Notes under the pieces: generated by a model
Seen by the model: only the letters and a program-made list of their open reading frames with translations
What the model was told of the DNA's origin: nothing
Database searches by the model: none
Made by a program: the position numbers and the translations under genes
Source of the DNA: Lithobates sylvaticus
Lineage: Eukaryota; Chordata; Amphibia; Anura; Ranidae
Assembly: GCA_028564925.1 (NCBI GenBank)
Contig: CM053034.1
Location: 87,274,282-87,338,281 of the forward strand
Length of the DNA: 64,000 nucleotides
Reading direction: 5' to 3'
Shown: positions 55,553-64,000 of the stretch, piece by piece
Numbering within the stretch: the stretch's first letter is position 1
Layout: every line of letters starts with the position of its first letter

Positions 55553-55640
55553 TATATACTCAAGTATAAGCCAAGATTTTCAGCCCTTTTTTTTAGGGCT
55601 GAAAGTGCCCCCCTCCAGCTTATACTCGAGTCACCGCCAC
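55553..55640. repeat. Palindromic MITE remnant (CGTATATACTCAAGTATAAG)
   Basis: CTCAAGTATAAGCC...GGCTTATACTCGAG-type inverted pair (GTATAAGCC near 55565, GCTTATACTCGAG near 55618) with TTCAGCCC/GGGCTGAA inside. A short foldback widespread in vertebrates. Confidence 0.55.
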
Positions 55641-55685
55641 TTGCCTATATGATCAGCGGTAGACTCTGCCCACTTTCGTGAATTT

Positions 55686-57722
55686 GTGGAATGTACGGTA
55701 CCTCAGTGGCAGGTTCCCAAACACCATTTCTTTTTACAGAAGGCCATTCCGGCTCCCTACCAGCATGTGGAAGGCAATGTCTTAGCTTCCTTGGACAGGG
55801 CGGTCAGCAGTAAGGTGCATATTACTGCTGACTCATGGTCCAGCAGGCATGGACAGGGACTTTACCTTTCTGTCACGGCACACTGGGTAACTCTGCTGGC
55901 AGCTGGGAAGGATGCAGGACAGGGTTCAGTATTGTTGGAGCTTGTTCCACCACCACGCCTCCAAAATGCTAGTAGTGGTGATTCTGCCACAGTTCTCTCC
56001 TCCACCCCCTCCTCTTCTTCTTCCTCTACCGCCTCTTCCTCTGCAGATTTCTCCTCTGAACCAGCGGTGCTCTGTAGGCATTCAAGGGGCTACACAAGCA
56101 CTCAGGCAAAAATATGCCATGCAGTGCTTGAGTTGGTCTGCTTAGGGGACAGGAGCCACACTGGGGCAGAGATTCTGGCAGCTCTGCAGGGGCAGGCTCA
56201 GAGGTGGTTGACGCCACTCCAGCTTCAGCCAGGAATGGTTGTATGCGACAATGGCACCAACCTGCTCTCCGCCCTCCAACAGGAACACTTGACCCATGTT
56301 CCCTGTTTGGCTCACGTCCTGAATTTGGTGGTGCAGCAGTTCTTGAGCAGGTAACTGGGCTTACAGGATCTCCTAGGCAGGCCAGGAAAGTTTGTGGTCA
56401 TTTCCGCCGGTCATATAATGCCAGTGTTCGGCTGGCTGACATTTAAAGAGAATGCAACCCGCCCAAGAACCGCCTCCAGTTGGCACTGCTGCAGCAGCTG
56501 CACACGCAGCAGAGGGCCATCAATGAGTGAGTATGGCACCAGGACAGGGTCAGGAGAGCTTGTCTTTTTTTTGCCACGTCAGTGGCTAATGATCAAGGAT
56601 GCATGCATTGTCCTGTCACCATTTGAGGAGGCCACGAAGATGGTGAGCAGTGACATTACATGCATCAGTGATACTGTCCCTCTTGTCTTCCTGTTGGAGC
56701 ACACGCTTCGTGGAGAAATGGACAGGGCACTTGAGGCAGAACAGCGGGAGGAAGAGGAAGACTTCCTTACCTCTCAAGGCCCCCTTTATCCAGATGGTAT
56801 ACCTGCGGGCCCACCAATCACACAGGAAGAAGAGGAGGATTGGGTCAGCGTGGAGGATAACACTCAGCACAGCAACAGACTTCAAGGGATAGTTTTCAGT
56901 CCCCAAAAACCCATGGAGTTGTTTGTGGCTTGGAGGAGTTGGTTGAGGATCATGTGATCCTTAGTGACCCAGAGGAATCAGGATTGAATGCCTCTGCAAA
57001 CTTACACTGCATGGCCTCCCTGATCCTGAAAAGCCTGCGAAAGGACCCTAGGATTTGTGGTATCAAGGAGAGGGATCATTACTGGCTGGCAACCCTTCTT
57101 GATCCACGTTACAAGGGTAAGGTTGCAGAACTTACAACAGCGCTGTCACTCCAATACACATGCAGAACTTATCCACCCTTCGCAGAGGGAGCAGAGGATG
57201 AAACATCTTCGGGAGGCCTTTCAGAAAGGTTTGTGCAATGCGTTTCCACAGCATGTGAGGTTACATTTTCCTGGTGCTGGACAATGTGTTGCTGAGGCTT
57301 CGTTCAGTCACAGAAAGAGCGTTGGGGAAGGTGGCCGGCTGACCGATGCCTAAAGACAATTCTTCAGTCCTCAGCGCCAAGGTCTGAACGTTTCCAGCAA
57401 CCATCGCCAGCACCTGAATTACATGGTGCAGGAATATCTAGGGGCAAGATCAGACTTGGAGACCTTTACAACAGAACATCCACTAGGTTACTGGGTCTTG
57501 AGGATGGACCACTGGCCAGAGCTTGCTCAATATGCAATTGAGCTACTGGCCTGTCCTGCATCCAGCGTTCTTTCTGAAAGCACATTCAGTGCTGCTGGAG
57601 GCTTTGAAACCGATCACAGAGTGCGACTGTCCACAGACTCTGTTGATCGGCTCACATTTATAAAAATGAATCAGTCTTGGATCACCAGCTACCAAGCACC
57701 TGATGCTGATGTAACCGATTGA
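55686..57722 (+). pseudogene. hAT transposase (ZBED-like family), lightly broken
   Basis: The frame opened at 55686 holds the catalytic N-part (VHITADSWSSRHGQGLYLSV with the first Asp; VVCDNGTNLLSAL with the second; HVPCLAHVLNLVVQQF), a low-complexity serine stretch near residues 105-120, the middle (56394-56957: FEEATKMVSSDITCIS, an acidic EEEE loop) and the C-terminal dimerisation block (57423-57722: LLACPASSVLSESTFSAAGG, DRLTFIKMNQSW). All three are in the same register. A stop at about 56355 and compensating shifts near 56350-56520 and 56950-57420 interrupt it. The BED zinc finger usually found at the N-terminus is absent. It would mobilise elements with the TAGGGATGAGC ends. Confidence 0.88.
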
Positions 57723-57821
57723 TTTTCTATGAATGTGGGATCCCTTGAAGACTGCCTATGCTGAGTGACTTTCCTATTCCTCCTCAATCTTCATGATGAT
57801 AGCTTCTAAGAATGTTTTTGG

Positions 57822-58272
57822 TTCAGGGCACTACCACCACTTCCTAGGGGCCAATTTTTCTGCCCCTGTTTAACAGTGGCGTGTAATTACAATTTTTGAT
57901 CAAATATTTAACAGCAGGGCTCGTTCCTGCGCTCAACAAGAGTATCTGTGAGGGGTTGCAGTGTTGTGGCACCACCACCACCGCCTAAGGCCCAATTTTT
58001 CTGCCCCTGTTTGCATGTAATTACAATTTTTGATCAAATATTTAACAGCAGGGCTCATTCCTGTGCTCAACAAGAGTATCTGTGAGGGGTTGCAGTGTTG
58101 TGGCACCACCACCACCACCTAAGGCCCAATTTTTCTGCCCCTGTTTAACAGTGGTGCGTAATTACAATTTTTGATCTAATATTTCACAGCAGGGCCTGTT
58201 CCAGCGCCCATCAAGAGTAACTTAGGGCTTACAGTGTTCTGGTACCACCAACACCTAAGGCCCAATTTTCCG
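57822..58272. repeat. ~130-bp tandem repeat, about 3.3 units
   Basis: Units run AATTACAATTTTTGATCAAA, AACAGCAGGGCTCGTTCCTG, AACAAGAGTATCTGTGAGGG, then CACCACCACC and CCCAATTTTTCTGCCCCTGT. The second and third units are nearly identical; the last is diverged. Located in the hAT 3' UTR. Confidence 0.9.
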
Positions 58273-58304
58273 CAGAGTGTATAGGGCAGGCCATATAGTA
58301 TATA

Positions 58305-58743
58305 CAGTCAGTCCCCTATTCTCAAACATCCGACTTACAAATGACTCCTACTTACAAACTGAGGGAGACAACAGGAAGTGAGAGGAAATCTACCCCTAGG
58401 AAGGGGAAATTTTCTCCTGTAAGAGTTAATATGGGAAAAAGGTGTCTCCACTGATGCTTTATCACCAATCCTAGTTTCCCTAAAAACCAACATTTTCAAA
58501 ATCCAATTGTCATTGGGGCTGATAGGGAGGTGAAATCTTCTAAACGGGGGCACAGACAGCAAAACAAATGTTACAGGGGTGATAACCCTTCCCTATGTTA
58601 TTCACAAAGCTTAAAAATATATTTTTTGGATGGAGCTACACTTTAAAAATGTACCTGTTCCAAATTACAAGCAGATTCAACTTAAGAACAACTTAAGAAC
58701 AAACCTACAGTCCCTATCTTGCCTGTAACCCGGGGACCACTTG
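58305..58743. mobile_element. Mariner-type MITE, TA target
   Basis: CAGTCAGTCCCC and GGGGACCACTTG, between TA at 58303-58304 and 58744-58745, enclose a 439-bp non-coding unit that reads CATCCGACTTACAAATGACT near its left end. Common vertebrate type. Confidence 0.65.
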
Positions 58744-58749
58744 TATAAT

Positions 58750-60266
58750 GCTGTTCAGAGTATATAGGGCCTGGGGGCCCCACGCCTTTTTTTTGTAATT
58801 TGGGTGCAGGGTTCCTCTTAATATCCATACCAGACCCAAGAGGCATGGTAATGGGGGGGGGGACTTTCATCTATATTGCCGGGACCCCCCAACATTACAT
58901 TACAGCCGCAGTTTTAAATTACTTTTATTCCTTTAGAAATTTCATTTTGTGCAGGGACTGTTCTAAACACAGGAAAAAATGTGCCCTTTACAGGCATACT
59001 ATAGTAACCCCCCAGGCACGAAATTTAAAGGAATATTTCACTTTTATTGTTTCACTTAAAACATTATTAAAATCACTGCTCCCGAAAAAAACTGCAGTTT
59101 TTAAAACTTTTTTTTTGCATTGATGCAGCACCCAGGTCCCCAAACACATTTTATGACAATAACTTGCATATTAGCCTTTAACCACTTCAGCCCCGGACCA
59201 ATTTGCAGCCAAAGGACCAGGCCCCTTTTTGCGATTCGGCACTGCATCGCTTTAACTGACAATTGCGCGGTCGTGTGACGTGGCTCCCAAACAAAATTGG
59301 CGTCCTTTTTTTCCCACAAATAGAGCTTTCTTTCGGTGGTATTTGATCGCCCCTGCGGTTTTTATTTTTTGCGCTATAAACAAAAATAGAGCGACATTTT
59401 TGAAAAAAATGCAATATTTTTTACTTTTTGCTATAATAAATATCCCCAAAAAATATATAAAAAAACATTTTTTTCCTCAGTTTAGGCCGATACGTATTCT
59501 TCTACATATTTTTGGTAAAAAAAATCGCAATTAGCGATTATTGATTAGTTTGCGCAAAAGTTATAGCATTTACAAAATAGGGGATAGTTTTATAGCATTT
59601 TTATTAATATTTTTTTTTTTATTAGTAATGGCGGCGATCAGCGATTTTTTTTGTGACTGCGACATTATGGCGGACACATCGGACATTTTTGGGACATTTG
59701 TCATTTATACAGAAATCAATGCTATTTAAATAGCACTGATTCCTATGTAAATGACAGTTGTAGTGAAGGGGTTAACCACTAGGGGGCGGGGAGGAGTCAG
59801 TGTGACGTGTTGTGTTTTTTTTTACAGTAGGGGGGCGTGGCTGTATGTCTGACGTCATTGATCGGCGTTCCCGATGACAGGGAACCGCCGATCACTGACA
59901 GTCAGTGTAGGAAGCGCGGGGAGAGGTTTGTTTACACAAACCTCTCCCCGTTCTTCAGCTCCGTAACCCGATCGCGGGATACCAGCGGCGATCGGGTCCG
60001 CTGGTCCCGCGGCCGTGGTCACGGAGCTCCCGACCGGGTCGCGCGCGCGCCCCCCGGGCAGGCAAATTAAAGGGGACTTACAGGTACGTGCTTTTGCCTG
60101 CCCGTGCCATTCTGTTGACGTATATCTACAGGAGGCGGTCGGGAAGCGGTTAAAATTAGCACTTTTGATTTTTCACGTTCAAGTCCCATAGACTTTAACT
60201 TTTTTTTTTGCCTGTTCACATGTTCTGCCGCGAACCGAACCCAGGGGGGTGTTCGGCTCATCCCTA
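58750..60266 (+). repeat. hAT 3' subterminal region with cassette-arm remnant
   Basis: Carries one CATACCAGACCCAAGAGGCA / GGTAATGG arm motif (58825-58855), TTACAGCCGCAGTTTTAAAT, ACTTTACAGGCATACTATAG-like sequence and the terminus GTTCGGCTCATCCCTA. The foldback elements at 6958-8262 and 11013-14189 repeat this region, the latter at both ends. Confidence 0.75.
59182..60149. mobile_element. TTAA-target non-autonomous DNA element, complete
   Basis: CCACTTCAGCCCCGG at the left and CGGTCGGGAAGCGG at the right, TTAA on both sides (59178-59181 and 60150-60153). The empty site TTTAAAATTAGC is seen at 14030-14042. TTAA use points to piggyBac or Kolobok; the short, imperfect inverted ends do not decide. 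Non-coding; it includes a TTTGTTTACACAAACCTCTC palindrome near 59925-59950. Confidence 0.8.
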
Positions 60267-60274
60267 GTGATAGG

Positions 60275-60735
60275 CACTCTTTATGAAAAGATCAGAGATT
60301 AGACCGCTGATCCCTCCTCTGCCCTCCAAGGTAGCTGATTAAACACAGATCGGTTTGATCGGCTGCCTCCCTGGCTAGTACCCACCAGGTACAATTACAA
60401 TTTGGCACTAAGTTTGGGGGTACAGAATTGTTCTGGTCTTGCAAACCTCGTGTGAAGCAAACACTGACCAGTTTGCTCATACCCACTGCTAAACACATAG
60501 CACAGCAGTCTGATACTTCAGCAATCTGACATGCTCTGTGCATAGTGTGAACACCAACAATACTCCTTCTTCCTAAGCAGTGATGTCCATGCACCAGAGA
60601 CCCAGACAACTTCCCTGTGCATTGTGAAGTTGTCCAGCTCTCCAGCTGTTACAACTGAGGAATTTTAACCCTTGCTGCAGCACACTAGTTTTGTTCAATA
60701 ACAGAAAAATTTCCACATTAATTACTAAACATGCA
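60275..60735. other. No gene recognised
   Basis: Unique-looking sequence flanking the hAT. CAGATCGGTTTGATCGGCTG is a small palindrome. No exon or terminal repeat could be supported. Confidence 0.45.
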
Positions 60736-60738
60736 ATC

Positions 60739-61186
60739 TAAAGCTGCGTACGCACAATTGGACATTGATCGGACATTGCGACAACAAAATCCATGGATTT
60801 TTTCAGACGGATGTTGGCTCAAATTTGTCTTGCATACACACGGTCACACAAATCGGAAAAGTCGGAAATTACGAACGTCAAGAAAGCGGTGATGTACAAC
60901 ACGTCGATAAGCCTAGAAAAATTAAGTTCAATAGCCAGTGCGGCTCTTCTGCTTGATTCCGAGCATGCGTGGAACTTTGTGCATCGGAATTATGTACACA
61001 CAATCGGAATTTACGAGAACGGATTTTGTTGTCGGAAAATTTAAGATCCAGATCTCAAATTTTGTGTGACAGAAATTCCAATGAAAAATGTCCAATGTCC
61101 GAGCCTAACGCGGTCGGAATTTCCGACAACAAGCTCCCATTTAACATTTTCCATCGGTAAATCCGACCTTGTGTACGGGGCATTAC
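60739..61186. mobile_element. MITE with GCGTACGCAC / TGTGTACGGGGCATT ends
   Basis: AAAGCTGCGTACGCACAATT at the left and CTTGTGTACGGGGCATTA at the right are imperfect inverted ends. The interior has many TCGGAAATT/AATTTCCGA pairs. About 450 bp, non-coding, of a type abundant in frogs. Confidence 0.65.
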
Positions 61187-61251
61187 TGCATTTGGGTAAT
61201 AATACAAAAAACTTCAACTGGGCTTAAATTTCATTAAAATTATAAGCTTAC

Positions 61252-64000
61252 ATTTAGTAGATGGCTCTGAAGTTGTAGTGGTTGTTGTTGGTCCAGTAGT
61301 TGTAGATGGTGGTGTAGTTGTAGTGGTTGTTGTTGTAGTTCTAGTAGTTGTAGATGGTGGTGTAGTTGATGTAGTTGTAGGTGGCAGTGTAGTTGTAGTG
61401 GTTGATGTTGTTCCAGCAGCTGTAGATGGTGGGGTAGTGGTTGATGTTGTTGTTCCAGTAGTTGTAGATGGTGATGTAGTGGTTGATGTTGTTGTTCCAG
61501 TAGTTGTAGATGGTGGGGTAGTTGTCGTGGTTGATGTTGCTGTTCCAGTAGTTGTAGATGGAGGGGTAGATGTAGTGGTTGATGTTGTTGTTCCAGTAGC
61601 TGTAGATGGTGGAGTAGTGGTTGATGTTGTTCCAGTAGTTGTAGATGGTGGTGTAGTGATTGGTGTTGTTCCAGTAGTTGTAGATGGAGGGGTAGTGGTT
61701 GATGTTGTTGTTCCAGTAGTTGTATATGGTGGTGTAGTGGTTGATGTTGTTGTTAAAGCAGTTGTATATGGTGGGGTAGTGGTTGATGTTGTTCCAGTAG
61801 TTGTAGATGGTGGGGTAGTTGTCATGGTTGCTGTTGTTCCAGTAGTTGTAGATGGTGGTTTAGTGGTTGATGTTGTTGTTCCAGTAGTTGTATATGGTGG
61901 TGTAGTGGTTGATGTTGTTGTTCCAGTAATTGTAGATGGTGGGGTAGTTGTAGTGGTTGATGTTGTTGTTCCAGTAATTGTAGATGGTTGGGTAGTTGTC
62001 GTGGTTGCTGTTGTTCCAGTAGTTGTAGATGGTGGGGTGGTTGTAGTGGTTGATGATGTTGTAGATGGTGTGGTTGATGTTGTTGTTCCAGTAATTGTAG
62101 ATGGTGGTGTAGTTGTAGTGGTTGATGTTGTTGTTCCAGTAATTGTAGATGTTGGTGTAGTTGTTGTGGTTGCTGTTGTTCCAGTAGTTGTAGATGGTGG
62201 GGTGGTTGTAGTGGTTGATGTTGTTGTTCCAGTAGTTGTAGATGGTGGGGTAGTGGTTGATGTTGTTGTTCCAGTGGTTGTAGATGGTGTTGTAGTGGTT
62301 GATGTTGTTGTTCCAGTAATTGTAGATGGTGGGGTAGTTGTCTTGGTTGCTGTTGTTCCAGTAGTTGTAGATGGTGGTGTAGTGGTTGATGTTGTTGTTC
62401 CAGTAGTTGTAGATGGTGTTGTAGTGGTTGCTGTTGTTGTTTCAGTAATTGTAGATGGTGTGGTAGCTGTTGTGATTAGTGTTCCAGTAGTTGTAGATGG
62501 TGGGGTGGTTGTAGTGGTTGATGATGTTGTAGATGGTGTAGTGGTTGATGTTGTTGTTCCAGTAATTGTAGATGGTGGTGTAGTTGTAGTGGTTGATGTT
62601 GTTGTTCCAGTAGTTGTAGATGGTGGGGTAGTGGTTGATGTTGTTGTTCCAGTAGTTGTAGATGGTGTTGTAGTGGTTGCTGTTGTTGTTTCAGTAATTG
62701 TAGATGGTGGTGTAGTTGTCGTGGTTGATGTTGTTGTTCCAGTAACTGTAGATGGTGGCGTAGGTGTAGTGGTTGATGTTGTTGTTCCAGTAATTGTAGA
62801 TGGTGTGGTAGCTGTTGTGATTAGTGTTGTTTTTGTTACAGTAATTGTAGATGATGGTGTAGTTGTAGTGGTTGATGTTGTTGTTCCAGTAATTGTAGAT
62901 GGTGGTGTAGGTGTAGTGGTTGATGTTTTTGTTCCAGTAATTGTAGATGGTGGTGTAGTTGTAGTGGTTGATGTTGTTGTTCCAGTAATTGTAGATGGTG
63001 GTGTAGGTGTAGTGGTTGATGTTGTTGTTCCAGTAATTGTAGATGGTGGTGTAGGTGTAGTGATTGATGTTGTTGTTCCAGTAATTGTAGATGATGGTGT
63101 AGTTGTCGTGGTTGATGTTGTTGTTCCAGTAATTATAGATGGTGTGGTAGCTGTTGTGATTAGTGTTCCAGTAGTTGTAGATGGTGGGGTGGTTGTAGTG
63201 GTTGATGATGTTGTAGATGATGGTGTAGTGGTTGATGTTGTTGTTCCAGTAATTGTAGATGGTGGTGTAGTTGTAGTGGTTGATGTTGTTGTTCCAGTAG
63301 ATGTCGATGGTGGGGTAGTGGTTGATGTTGTTGTTCCAGTAGTTGTAGATGGTGGGGTAATTGTAGTGGTTGATGTTGTTGTTTCAGTAATTGTAGATGG
63401 TGTGGTAGCTGTTGTGATTAGTGTTGTTGTTGTTCCAGTAATTGTAGATGGTGGGGTAGTTGTCGTGGTTGCTGTTGTTCCAGTAGTTGTAGATGGTCGG
63501 GTGGTTGTAGTGGTTGATGATGTTGTAGATGGTGTAGTGGTTGATGTTGTTGTTCCAGTAATTGTAGATGGTGGTGTAGGTGTAGTGATTGATGTTGTTG
63601 TTCCAGTAATTGTAGATGATGGTGTAGTTGTAGTGGTTGATGTTGTTGTTCCAGTAATTGTAGATGGTGGTGTAGGTGTAGTGGTTGATGTTGTTGTTCC
63701 AGTAATTGTAGATGGTGGTGTAGGTGTAGTGATTGATGTTGTTGTTCCAGTAATTGTAGATGATGGTGTAGATGTCGTGGTTGATGTTGTTGTTGCAGTA
63801 ATTGTAGATGGTGGGGTAATTGTAGTGGTTGATGTTGTTGTTCCAGTAATTGTAGATGGTGTGGTAGCTGTTGTGATTAGTGTTGTTGTTGTTCCAGTAA
63901 TTGTAGATGGTGGGGTAGTTGTCGTGGTTGCTGTTGTTCCAGTAGCTGTAGATGGTGGGGTGGTTGTAGTGGTTGATGATGTTGTTCCAGTAATTGTAGA
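61252..64000 (-). CDS. Threonine-rich mucin-like repeat exon (host gene, partial)
   Basis: On the minus strand one frame reads Thr/Ser/Pro/Gly repeats (PPSTTTGTTTSTT-type units of ~13-16 residues) from the right window edge to SEPSTK, over 900 residues. I saw no in-frame stop in the parts I translated. It then meets AAAT|GTAAGC (donor after ~61252), a strong 5' splice site; reading on gives KLIILMKFKPS and a stop at 61214. The unit length keeps multiples of three across many indels, as expected under coding selection. Such PTS domains are the O-glycosylated part of secreted or membrane mucins. No cysteine-rich domain or signal peptide is in view, so which mucin is unknown. It could still be a non-coding satellite. 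Confidence 0.55.
61255..64000. repeat. 39-48-bp tandem repeat array (GTTGTTCCAGTAGTTGTAGA)
   Basis: DNA-level view of the same region: about 65 units of GTTGTTCCAGTARTTGTAGA + TGGTGGTGTAGTGGTTGAT, with higher-order blocks of several units repeated (for example around 62040-62100, 62520-62580, 63190-63240 and 63500-63550, each with GATGATGTTGTAGAT). It runs off the window. Confidence 0.95.

Larger units (their letters stand above)
48437..60266 (+). mobile_element. Autonomous-type hAT element, complete ends, carrying large insertions
   Basis: Ends TAGGGATGAGC (48437) and GCTCATCCCTA (60266) are inverted. GTGATAGG is duplicated exactly at 48429-48436 and 60267-60274. The 11.8-kb span contains a promoter region, a Ngaro (49387-55351), a transposase gene (55686-57722), tandem repeats, a mariner-type MITE and a TTAA element (59182-60149). 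Its own length without the two largest insertions is ~4.9 kb, normal for hAT. The 3' subterminal region (58750-59180, 60150-60266) is the one found in the foldback elements at 6958-8262 and 11013-14189. Confidence 0.9.

Noticed and set aside
61255-64000. Pure non-coding satellite as the full explanation of the right edge
   Set aside because: Not excluded, but length changes look frame-keeping and a consensus splice donor closes the frame, so a coding reading is preferred at moderate confidence.

Overview
This window reads as nuclear DNA of a ranid frog (Rana/Lithobates group). The main clue is a whole Tc1/mariner copy whose 340-residue transposase matches, from memory, the Frog Prince family first known from Rana pipiens. 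The rest of the repeat mix is also amphibian-like: Gmr1-type Ty3/gypsy elements with integrase before reverse transcriptase, Ngaro and DIRS tyrosine-recombinase elements, Penelope, L1/Tx1-like LINEs, hAT, Tc1, and TTA/TTAA-target MITEs. Almost everything is transposon. The only good candidate for a host gene is a threonine-rich, mucin-like exon at the right edge on the minus strand.

Layout. 1-3.7 kb: the start of an L1 (minus) and a DIRS fossil (plus). 3.7-5.1 kb: two minisatellites. 5.85-9.9 kb: a MITE, a probable solo LTR inside a CA microsatellite, half of a palindromic element, and a tyrosine recombinase plus SGNH-hydrolase remnant. 10.0-21.5 kb: a broken Gmr1-like element (minus) split by a 3.2 kb foldback hAT derivative, a whole Frog Prince copy, a 2.1 kb palindromic element and a small MITE. 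21.5-24.3 kb: a Penelope 3' part, a 5S rRNA-like segment and a palindrome arm. 24.6-40.65 kb: a nest several layers deep (old L1 > MITE > solo LTR > full-length L1 > young Gmr1-like element). 40.7-48.4 kb: MITEs, a hAT MITE carrying minisatellites, a third Gmr1-like remnant and an old Tc1 with a hAT inside it. 48.4-60.3 kb: one autonomous-type hAT with a perfect 8-bp target duplication, containing a Ngaro with complete ends and a TTAA-target element. 60.7-61.2 kb: a MITE. 61.25-64 kb: the mucin-like exon.

The most unusual signal is a family of palindromic 'cassettes' (best at 16753-18866 and 11013-14189, with halves at 6958-8262, 10030-10450, 23390-24330 and 44520-44830). The centre of each complete copy holds two divergent TATA boxes, about 100-140 bp apart. 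Outward from each TATA lies a short non-coding unit (purine-rich in some copies), then AATAAA, usually with a GT/T-rich tract behind it. One centre carries a perfect CRE, TGACGTCA. The cassette occurs inside elements with different terminal repeats. In one context the ends (TAGGGATGAGC) and the 8-bp duplication match the 12-kb hAT at 48437-60266, which makes that hAT the likely source of the transposase. Everything here was read by eye. Element boundaries are exact where a target duplication is quoted and approximate elsewhere.
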